A stretch of DNA of 40,271 nucleotides from Chthonomonas sp035294165 (GTDB taxonomy: Bacteria; Armatimonadota; Chthonomonadetes; Chthonomonadales; Chthonomonadaceae): the NCBI RefSeq assembly GCF_035294165.1, contig NZ_DATGLN010000180.1, forward strand, positions 1 through 40,271, given 5' to 3'. The first letter of the stretch is position 1. Every line of letters begins with the position of its first letter. Positions 25,149-32,446 of the stretch are shown piece after piece. The notes beneath the pieces are model-generated. The model was not told the DNA's origin. It saw only the letters and a list, made by a program, of their open reading frames with translations, and did no database searches. The translations under genes were made by a program, and so were the position numbers.

Positions 25149-26513
25149 TTACACCACCGGCCCGCTGGCCACTTCATACTCGCCCTGAATGCCCTTGACG
25201 ATGTGCGTAACCCTGCGACGCCAGTAGCTGCCGAAATAGGATGCCAAACGCACCGCCTCCTGGGGATAAACATCTATCAGGTTGCGGGTTTCACGCGGGT
25301 CTTCCTGAAGGTTATACAACTCATCTGTCTCCCCTTCCGGCCGCTGGATATAACTCCAAATGCTATCACGAATGCAGCGATCCACCCCAGCATAGTAACC
25401 AGCAATTACGGCCTCCCGATGCCTATCCTCCTGCCCCAACAAAACGGGAGCAAACGATCTTCCATGCATCGAAGTAATGCTGTTCTTTAATCCCACCAGT
25501 TCAAGCAGCGTCGGCAGAAGATCGGGAAACTGTACCAACGCTTTCGTTCGGCGCGGTGTGCCGTTTGGCAGACGCATCAGAAAAGGCACCTTAAGTAGCT
25601 CCGAGTAGAGCCTATCCGCTCCCTTTAAAAACTTTCCGTGATCGGCCAACGGATGCCCATGGTCGGCCAGTAGCACAACGATCGAATCGTCAAAATAGCC
25701 GTTCTCGGCTAGACATGTAAATAGCAGCTCAAGGCAGTGATCTACAAAGCTCACCTCGCCAGCATAAAGCCCGCGAATATGGGCTATCTGCTCCTGTGTA
25801 GCCCACATGGTGGCCTGCCCACCCATTGGCATAATGAGGCGTGGGCCTCTGTAAGCAGGGTCGGTGTAGGTATCAAAGCGTTTCGGCGGATCCCAAGGCT
25901 CATGAGGGTCAAAAGAGTCGATCCAGCAGAAGATTTTCTCATGGCACCGGTTTTTCTTCAACCAATCGCAGGCCTGCTCAACGACTTTGGCAGGAAACCA
26001 GTCGGTCTCCTGAGTAAAATCGTCGGTGTTTGCCAGAAACTGTGCCACCAGCTGACGCCATTGAGGAGGGTAGTTTTCGTTGACATAGGCCATAACATCA
26101 CGTCGTGTAGGAGCGGAGTTGTAGGGGTCATACTCCTGTCCCCTAATCCAGTGATAGGCATTAAAGCCGCGATGATAGTTCATTCCAGGAGCACGATAGT
26201 GATAGGTATCTGAGATAAGACCGCAAACATACCCCTCCTTTCGCAAAATCTCGGCCATCGGAATATCGGTCGGCGCAAGCGGTTGCCATGGACGATAGGG
26301 TAAGGAAAACTGGCCGGTCATCAGCTCCATTCGTATGGGGATGGTCGGCAGACCACAGGGATATGCGTTTTCAAACGCCACACACTGCTGCGCGAAAGCA
26401 TCTATATTAGGCGTTCGACAAGCCGGAATTCCCTCAAAGGCCGGTTTGCCTTGATGGTAGAAACTGACATGATCCTGACGAAGCGAATCGAGGCAGATGA
26501 TAATGATGTTCAC
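25149..26513 (-). CDS. sulfatase/alkaline phosphatase-superfamily hydrolase with Thr at the nucleophile position
   Basis: The 454-residue protein has the sulfatase fold pattern: IIIICLDSLRQDHVSFYHQG (metal Asp), TPNIDAFAQQCVAFENAYPC, LPTIPIRMELMTGQ, CWIDSFDPHEPWDPP, VVLLADHGHPLADHGKFLKG and FPDLLPTLLELVGL. The nucleophile motif, C/S-x-P-x-R in sulfatases, reads TIPIR, so a formylglycine sulfatase is unlikely. A Thr nucleophile is known in phosphoglycerol or phosphoethanolamine transferases and some phosphodiesterases. No signal peptide is seen, so it may be cytoplasmic. GTG 26513 has GGAG 7 nt upstream and places the metal Asp at residue 9; the frame is open to TTG 26567. Confidence 0.82.
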   Translation of the reverse strand: MNIIIICLDSLRQDHVSFYHQGKPAFEGIPACRTPNIDAFAQQCVAFENAYPCGLPTIPIRMELMTGQFSLPYRPWQPLAPTDIPMAEILRKEGYVCGLISDTYHYRAPGMNYHRGFNAYHWIRGQEYDPYNSAPTRRDVMAYVNENYPPQWRQLVAQFLANTDDFTQETDWFPAKVVEQACDWLKKNRCHEKIFCWIDSFDPHEPWDPPKRFDTYTDPAYRGPRLIMPMGGQATMWATQEQIAHIRGLYAGEVSFVDHCLELLFTCLAENGYFDDSIVVLLADHGHPLADHGKFLKGADRLYSELLKVPFLMRLPNGTPRRTKALVQFPDLLPTLLELVGLKNSITSMHGRSFAPVLLGQEDRHREAVIAGYYAGVDRCIRDSIWSYIQRPEGETDELYNLQEDPRETRNLIDVYPQEAVRLASYFGSYWRRRVTHIVKGIQGEYEVASGPVV

Positions 26514-26687
26514 ACGCAGTCTCCATAGGAACTTTGTATTTTGGGGTAAGTTTCTATGAACTCCCAAGCATTCCCTGCCTAAGACATCCTAGTCGCGGCA
26601 AGAGATACGAACGCAAAGCCCCCTCTCAACGGACGCACATTGAACAAAAATAAGCCCTAAATCGCAACTTATGGAGCAAAGTCGCAG

Positions 26688-28292
26688 TTAACAGCCCTGC
26701 GCCCAGGGAGCGGTCTTGATGATCTCTCGCATGGCCTCCGGGGTAAAGCCCAGCTTCTCCGCGCCTCGGATAACATCCTCGAAGTCAACGCCATAGCGGT
26801 TTAGCTTGTGTGGATCGCAGAGGCCTGCTATGTTCAGCCTCTCGATGGCCTCGGCAACGGCCTGCTCGAAACAGGACAGAGCTGCAGGGTTTGGTTGCTC
26901 CAAAACCGCATCAAGCATCGCTTCACATCGCGCCCAGCCTGCCATGAGGTCTTTGCGGTCTTCCGCTAAATAGCGCGTGGCCAAATGAGGGCAATGGAGC
27001 CGCCGTGCCATTTCGGAGAAACTGGCGGCTGCAAAATAGAACATGCTGAGGGCGGCAAAGACGGGAAAGCAGCGCATCGCCTTACGGCAGGCGGCCACAT
27101 AACGTGCCGTGAAATCGGCCTCGGCTAACGCAACCTCGGCGTATGCCGTCAAGGCGTGGGAAAGGGAAGGCTCTTCTAGACCGTGCTCCCAAATTGCGGC
27201 CAGCCGAAGTATGCCCAGCAGGTTGAGCGGAAACCCGGTTGAGAACAACGGGTCAATAGAAGCCATCGCCGAAGGCAGCATAACCCAGCGCTCTCCAACC
27301 ACGCTCTGGCTTCGCCATGTCAGGCTAGGCACGAAAACAAAGGGTCTTATCGGTTGCGCCTCGTCGAAAAGCGTTTGAAGCGATGGATGGCGGGCCAGCA
27401 GCCGCTTCCATCCTCCTTCCGGGTCGGCCGCCACCTCCAATTGCAGCGCCAGTGTCTCATCAAGCGCGGCGCCGGCACTTATTACACCGTTATTAAATCG
27501 CAACACCCATACCCATCCGCAGTCGAAAAGATGATGTACGGCCGCGTCGTCCATAGGATAAGGCTCTGGATGAGGCAAAACGAAGTCGGGAACGCTTTCG
27601 CATCGCTTTACGCCGGTAAAATGGGTATAGACCGCCTGCGTTTTTGGATAGTTGGAGAAGCCCTTATTGGGAATAGCAAAAGCGCGCGCCAGAAACCCTC
27701 GAGGACCGCTTGCATCTACCAGAAACCGGCAGGAAACTGCCATCGGCTTGCCTAGCCGTTCCCCCTCAAGCCGCCATCCACCGCCCGGCTGCTGCTGCAA
27801 ACGAACGAGGTCGGTGCGGTCGGTATACTCCACGCCCATTTGTTGAGCCTCTTCCACAAGCAGCGCATCCACATCGGCCCGGTACCAATGCGTGTCGGCC
27901 ACCTCATCACATGGGCTAGCGGCCACCATCAATTGAGAGGCCGGATTGGCAGAGGCATTGCACCGACGCCCTTCGATATGTTCAAAAAAGGTAAACCCGC
28001 GTTTTAGGCCACAGGCGACGTGGGGATAAGTACGTTGCCAGCTGCCGTAAGCGCTCAAAATACGCAATACCGGCAGCTCGTAGCGCTCTGCGGTCTCTTC
28101 CAATAAAAGGTTGAATAAGGGCGATGTGGACTCACCTATAGCAAAACGAGGATGACTCCCCCGTTCTATTAAAAGAACGCGATAGCCAAGGCGCCTGGCG
28201 ATCATCCCCAAGATCGAGCCGCCGAAGCCCGAACCCACGATCGCTATATCAAAATCCATCTCCGTCTTTCGAACACCTATCTCCACATCCAT
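26688..28292 (-). CDS. FAD-dependent oxidoreductase, flavin halogenase-like fold
   Basis: The protein has the FAD-binding GxGxxG motif (FDIAIVGSGFGGSILG), ERGSHPRFAIGESTSP with the GES motif, GLKRGFTFFEH (a Lys at the position of the halogenase catalytic Lys), and FLVDASGPRG. The halogenase WxWxIP motif is altered to GWVWVLRF, with Arg replacing Pro, so halogenation is doubtful; monooxygenase or reductase chemistry is equally possible. Several starts are possible; ATG 28292 follows AGAGGT, while ATG 28259 would sit closer to the FAD motif. It follows the MATE gene by 90 nt, so a product that is modified and exported is imaginable but unproven. Confidence 0.78.
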   Translation of the reverse strand: MDVEIGVRKTEMDFDIAIVGSGFGGSILGMIARRLGYRVLLIERGSHPRFAIGESTSPLFNLLLEETAERYELPVLRILSAYGSWQRTYPHVACGLKRGFTFFEHIEGRRCNASANPASQLMVAASPCDEVADTHWYRADVDALLVEEAQQMGVEYTDRTDLVRLQQQPGGGWRLEGERLGKPMAVSCRFLVDASGPRGFLARAFAIPNKGFSNYPKTQAVYTHFTGVKRCESVPDFVLPHPEPYPMDDAAVHHLFDCGWVWVLRFNNGVISAGAALDETLALQLEVAADPEGGWKRLLARHPSLQTLFDEAQPIRPFVFVPSLTWRSQSVVGERWVMLPSAMASIDPLFSTGFPLNLLGILRLAAIWEHGLEEPSLSHALTAYAEVALAEADFTARYVAACRKAMRCFPVFAALSMFYFAAASFSEMARRLHCPHLATRYLAEDRKDLMAGWARCEAMLDAVLEQPNPAALSCFEQAVAEAIERLNIAGLCDPHKLNRYGVDFEDVIRGAEKLGFTPEAMREIIKTAPWAQGC

Positions 28293-28382
28293 TTTACCTC
28301 TCGGCCACAGCTCGAGCACGAACTAGGAAGGATTTACCAAAGCAACCAAACAAATTTGAGATAAGCAACCGGTGTGGCATGC

Positions 28383-29831
28383 CTAAACAGTAACCTTTTT
28401 CCAACTGCCGCCACGAAACAGTGCAAACATCAACAGCCCTGTGAGAATGGTGCTTACTGCCATAGAGAGCCATGCCCCATGGGTCTGCAAGCCTAGCCGG
28501 AAAATGAGCCACCAGGCCAGTGGCAAACGGATAAGCCACATGGTAAGGATGGTAATAAGGGTAGGCCGCATAGTGTCACCCGCACCCTGCAGACCACCCG
28601 TCAACACCATGGCAAGCGCCAAAAAAGGCTCGCTGAAAGCGTTGACACGCAGATAGTCACTTCCCAAAGCGATCACACTCGCGTCGCCGGTAAAAAGCCC
28701 TGCAAAGGAACGGGCGCAAAGATAGAAAATGGCGGCCATCATCGTCATGATGCCCACCCCCTGCCACATGGCTGCATAGGCGAAACGCTCCGCACGTTTG
28801 GAGTCGCCCGCCCCCAAGCTTTGCCCAACCAGAGCTTGGGCCGCCACACTGTAACCCACCCCTGGCATAAACGCAATGGCTTCAGCCCGTATACCGATGT
28901 TGAGAGCGGCGATGCCGGCGCTCGCAGTGGCCGCCCGCGCCAGCATTCCTGTAAACGACATCATTCCCAACTGTCGGATCACCGCATTGACCGAAGCGGG
29001 TATTCCCACCCGCAGAATGCGTAGCCACCAACGAGTATCCGGTAAAAGATGTTCGATGCGATAGGCATCCGGCAAACCGGCAGGCTTACCAAGCGCCACA
29101 AGATAGAGCGCGGTGCCCACCGTAATCGAGCTGGCCAAAGCCGTGCCCGCACCGAAGATTCCTAATTTCGGGAGGCCCAAATGCCCGTAGATAAGCAGCC
29201 AGTCGAGACTCATGTGAATGGCGATCATTGCCCACTGAATACGCAAAGGCGTTCGCGTGTCGCCAAGCCCCCGAAAAACGCCCATGAGCGCATTGAGGAG
29301 AAAGATGCAAGGCGTGGCCAGCAAGGCCACATGGAGAAACTGCTCACAGAGCCTCGCCGACAATGCATCGGCTTCACCCCCCAATAAAAGATGGGCCATG
29401 ACCCCACGAAAACCAAAGAACAGCAAACCGAACAACAACCCCATGGCCAAGCCAAGGGTCAACGATTGCCCCGATGCCTGTGCCGCCTCCTCGCGTTCCT
29501 TCGCGCCTACAAACCGGGCTACCAAGGCCGTCGAGCCTACGGACACGCCCATCGCCAACGAGATCAGCAGAAAAATAACCTGGCCGCCCACTCCGGTTGC
29601 AGCCAGCGCTTGGGCTGCGTAGGGCAAATGCCCCACGAAAAGCGTATCCATGAGGCCGTTGAAGGTCTGCAAAAGCATTGTGGCCACGGCGGGCCAGGCT
29701 AGCTGCCAGACCACCGTGTGCACCTCGCGCCCACTTTGGGCCGGTCGCGCCACCAAATGCGTTTCGATGGAAGCTTCCGCGGGTTCAGAGACCGGCTCCA
29801 GAGGAAAGGCCTCCTCGCCTTGCAGACTCAA
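28383..29831 (-). CDS. MATE-family efflux transporter
   Basis: The 482-residue protein has about 12 membrane segments in the two-lobe MATE pattern. Typical pieces are VWQLAWPAVATMLLQTFNGLMDTLFVG, GVSVGSTALVARFVGAKER, FRGLGDTRTPLRIQ, IGIRAEAIAFMPGVGYSVAA and FLALAMVLTGGLQGAGDTMRPTL. MATE proteins export cationic or other small molecules in exchange for Na+ or H+. The start is TTG 29831, with AGGAG 6 nt upstream. It lies 22 nt after the DUF1854 gene. The substrate is unknown. Confidence 0.93.
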   Translation of the reverse strand: MSLQGEEAFPLEPVSEPAEASIETHLVARPAQSGREVHTVVWQLAWPAVATMLLQTFNGLMDTLFVGHLPYAAQALAATGVGGQVIFLLISLAMGVSVGSTALVARFVGAKEREEAAQASGQSLTLGLAMGLLFGLLFFGFRGVMAHLLLGGEADALSARLCEQFLHVALLATPCIFLLNALMGVFRGLGDTRTPLRIQWAMIAIHMSLDWLLIYGHLGLPKLGIFGAGTALASSITVGTALYLVALGKPAGLPDAYRIEHLLPDTRWWLRILRVGIPASVNAVIRQLGMMSFTGMLARAATASAGIAALNIGIRAEAIAFMPGVGYSVAAQALVGQSLGAGDSKRAERFAYAAMWQGVGIMTMMAAIFYLCARSFAGLFTGDASVIALGSDYLRVNAFSEPFLALAMVLTGGLQGAGDTMRPTLITILTMWLIRLPLAWWLIFRLGLQTHGAWLSMAVSTILTGLLMFALFRGGSWKKVTV

Positions 29832-29853
29832 CGGTTTCTCCTAAGGATGCAAC

Positions 29854-30393
29854 CTACAGGTTGCGCATGATGATGCCTAAACTCTTTGCGTCGAGGCGGT
29901 TGATGTCGGGAAATTCAAACCGGTTGCCGTCCACGTCCGTAATTAAGAGGCGCGTAGAAGACAGTTCCTGAATGTTATCGCGTAGATTACGAACGACAAA
30001 CTCCTTTTCGCCACGGTCGGTCTCCACACGCCAGTAGACCGCCCCGTACTCTTCTTTCACCGAGATAACGCGCTCTACAACGGGCACAAAGTAGCGCTTC
30101 TCTAACTCTTCATCCAAAATTTGGCGCGATTCGGGGTCTAGGTGGGATGGGTCTACCAAAATGCCAATATCCTTCCCGGCCCCATCCAAAAAGCCGATAT
30201 AGTGGTCGGGGTCGGAAAGTGGAAACGCGCGAGCGGCGATGATACGCAGATAGGTGCACTCATCCTGCAGCGTAAGGCGGGTTACGCCTCCGGTTCGGAA
30301 AAGCTTTATTCGCTTCGGGTCGAGTATTCGCAGTTCATAGGAGGCCGTTGGTCGCTCCGATGAACTCTCTAAGCCGTTTTGCGATGCGGGCAT
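29854..30393 (-). CDS. DUF1854 family protein
   Basis: The 179-residue soluble protein resembles the DUF1854 family: RTGGVTRLTLQDECTYLRIIAARAFPLSDPDHYIGFLD, DELEKRYFVPVVERVISVKEEYGAVYWRVETDRG and FVVRNLRDNIQELSSTRLLITDVDGNRFEFPDI. The family is uncharacterised in biochemical terms; some members sit near cyanophycin genes, but none are visible here. AAGGAGAGAAGG precedes the ATG. It lies between hom and the MATE gene on the same strand. Confidence 0.75.
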   Translation of the reverse strand: MPASQNGLESSSERPTASYELRILDPKRIKLFRTGGVTRLTLQDECTYLRIIAARAFPLSDPDHYIGFLDGAGKDIGILVDPSHLDPESRQILDEELEKRYFVPVVERVISVKEEYGAVYWRVETDRGEKEFVVRNLRDNIQELSSTRLLITDVDGNRFEFPDINRLDAKSLGIIMRNL

Positions 30394-30464
30394 TCTACCT
30401 TCTCTCCTTTAGAGAATTGGATGTGCAACTCTGCATATCCTTCAGGAAAACGAGCCTCTCGTTG

Positions 30465-31778
30465 CTAGTCGCTCTTCCACTCCTCCACCCGAATCCAGTT
30501 AGAAACCTCTACAACCACCGGCAGATGACGAATGATATCGAGCGCTTCCCGAATGGCTCTGCAGGGCGACTCGTGCATCACCCACACGATATCGGTCTGT
30601 TTCCCCTTGATGGTTTTTTGGATCATCGCCTCGATGTTGATGTCGTAGTCGCCAAACACCTTAGAGATAGCCGCCAGCACACCCGGTCGATCATGTACCA
30701 CCATGCGGATGTAGTGGCGCGTCTCCACCTCATCTATGGGCAGTATCGTGCGTCGCTCAAAACAGGTGCAGCCCACGCGTCCGGTGGCGCCAAAGCGTAG
30801 GTTACGACAAGTATCTATGATATCGCCTACGACGGCGCTGCCCGTGGGGCCTGCTCCGGCACCTCTGCCGTAAAACATCACGTCTCCAACAGAATCGCCC
30901 CGTACAAAAACCGCGTTGTACACATCATGTACGCTGGCCAAAGGATGGTTTTTCGCCAAAAGTGTGGGGTGTACACGCACCTGCATGCGCTCCTCACCCA
31001 CACGCCGAGCGATGCCGAGCAGCTTGATGGTATAGCCAAGCTCTTCTGCATAGGCAATATCGGCAGCTTCGACATGCTCGATGCCCTCCACATAAACGTC
31101 CTCTACGTTAACGCGGCTCATAAAGGCGATAGAGGCCAAAATGGCGATTTTATAGCGCGCATCATGGCCGGCGATGTCGTTAGTGGGGTCGGCCTCGGCA
31201 TAACCTAGCGATTGCGCCTCTTTCAAAGCCGTGTTCAAATCGGTCTTTTCCTCGGCCATGGCCGTTAGAATGTAGTTCGTCGTCCCGTTGATAATCCCGA
31301 TCACCTCTTCGATTCGGTTACCCGCCAAACTGTTTTTCATCGGCTGGATGATCGGAATCCCTCCGGCCACGCTCCCCTCAAACTGAAAGTCGAGGTTGCG
31401 CCGGGCGGCCTCCTCCATCAGTTCATGACCGACACGGGCGATCATCTCTTTGTTGGCCGTTACCACCTGCTTGCCCTTCTGCAACGCTCGCAACACATAC
31501 TCGCGAGCCGGTTCAACCCCCCCGATCAACTCGCAGATGATGTCTATCTCCGGGTCATCAATCACCTCGTAGGCATTGTCTGTCAGCAGGGCTGCATCCA
31601 CTGTCACCGCTCTGGGGCGGCTCTTGTCGCGCACGGCGATTCGGCGCACCTCAATAGGCAGGCCGATTTTTCGTTCAATGGCATGACGATTACGCTGCAG
31701 AAGGGATAGGGTGCCGGAACCCACTACCCCTAGCCCTAGCAGCCCAATACTGATTTTCTCCTTCTGGAAGGGATGCAT
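30465..31778 (-). CDS. hom: homoserine dehydrogenase
   Basis: Hom reduces aspartate semialdehyde to homoserine in the Thr/Met pathway. The 437-residue protein has the Rossmann start (ISIGLLGLGVVGSGTLSLLQ), the catalytic region VTANKEMIARVG, FEGSVAGGIPIIQPMKNSLAGN, INGTTNYILTAMAEE and LGYAEADPTNDIAGHDARYK, and a C-terminal ACT domain (MVVHDRPGVLAAISKVFGDYDINIEAMIQK), which usually senses threonine. ATG 31778 has AAGGAG 5 nt upstream; GTG 31784 is too close to it. It follows accB by 29 nt. Confidence 0.96.
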   Translation of the reverse strand: MHPFQKEKISIGLLGLGVVGSGTLSLLQRNRHAIERKIGLPIEVRRIAVRDKSRPRAVTVDAALLTDNAYEVIDDPEIDIICELIGGVEPAREYVLRALQKGKQVVTANKEMIARVGHELMEEAARRNLDFQFEGSVAGGIPIIQPMKNSLAGNRIEEVIGIINGTTNYILTAMAEEKTDLNTALKEAQSLGYAEADPTNDIAGHDARYKIAILASIAFMSRVNVEDVYVEGIEHVEAADIAYAEELGYTIKLLGIARRVGEERMQVRVHPTLLAKNHPLASVHDVYNAVFVRGDSVGDVMFYGRGAGAGPTGSAVVGDIIDTCRNLRFGATGRVGCTCFERRTILPIDEVETRHYIRMVVHDRPGVLAAISKVFGDYDINIEAMIQKTIKGKQTDIVWVMHESPCRAIREALDIIRHLPVVVEVSNWIRVEEWKSD

Positions 31779-31807
31779 CCTCACTCCTTAGAGCCTTCTT
31801 TTTCTAT

Positions 31808-32317
31808 CTATGAATTATCGGTCTGAATCACCATAAGCGGCGTGCCGGCCTCTACTAATTGACCATCCTCCACTAAAATAGCCACCACAACCCCCGCATA
31901 TTCCGACTTAAATTCCGAAAAGACCTTCATGGCCTCAAGCACGCCAACTGTTTGGCCTATCTCCACGCGATCGCCCACATTGACAAGAGGCGGGGCACCG
32001 GGCTTTTCCGAACGATAAAAAACCCCCACCATCGGTGAGGTGAGACGAACGTGCCCAGGCGCCTCTTCGGTCGCAGCACCGCGACGTCCCGCACGCTTTG
32101 ACGGAGTTGCTGGAACCGCTTGCGGCTCCGCCGGAGCGGGCGCCGTGATCATCGGGGTGCTTACCAAAGCGGCAGAAACTTTCGTCTGCTCTGCGAAAGG
32201 CCCTCTTACCCGTAGGTAGCGTCCCTCCTCTTCAATCACCAGCTCGGCTAAACCTCGTGACTCCACGAGTGCAACGATGCGGGCGATCTCCTCTAGCTCA
32301 AACCCAAGTATGGCCAT
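31808..32317 (-). CDS. accB: biotin carboxyl carrier protein of acetyl-CoA carboxylase
   Basis: The 169-residue protein has an N-terminal helical domain, a Pro/Ala-rich linker (residues ~54-88) and a biotinyl domain with SPMVGVFYRS, VGDRVEIGQTVGVLEAMK and FKSEYAGVVVAILVEDGQLVEAGTPL. Lys131 in EAMK is the biotin site; the following residues are VF rather than the common LM. It carries CO2 for malonyl-CoA synthesis. accC, the usual partner, is not next to it; hom follows. A TTGATT/TATACT promoter and a short upstream ORF precede it. Confidence 0.94.
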   Translation of the reverse strand: MAILGFELEEIARIVALVESRGLAELVIEEEGRYLRVRGPFAEQTKVSAALVSTPMITAPAPAEPQAVPATPSKRAGRRGAATEEAPGHVRLTSPMVGVFYRSEKPGAPPLVNVGDRVEIGQTVGVLEAMKVFSEFKSEYAGVVVAILVEDGQLVEAGTPLMVIQTDNS

Positions 32318-32323
32318 AGGAAA

Positions 32324-32353
32324 CTATCGCTCCACCTGGAGAGGCAACATCAT
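32324..32353 (-). other. nine-codon upstream ORF in the accB leader
   Basis: ATG 32353 opens MMLPLQVER and stops 6 nt before the accB ATG. It has AGGAGGAAGG upstream, a better Shine-Dalgarno than accB's own (GGTGGAG, 13 nt away). It may couple or tune accB translation. Confidence 0.4.
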
Positions 32354-32395
32354 GCGCTAAACCTTCCTCCTTGCAAATTTGGAGACATCATGACG

Positions 32396-32424
32396 AGTAT
32401 ACAACCTAACGCACAGAAAATCAA
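32396..32424 (-). promoter_or_regulatory. promoter of the accB-hom unit
   Basis: Minus-strand TTGATT (32419-32424) and TATACT (32396-32401) are 17 nt apart. The start is near 32389, about 72 nt before accB. It lies between pheT and accB and defines a new transcription unit. Confidence 0.72.
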
Positions 32425-32446
32425 GAATAAGCACAGGCGGCGCGCA

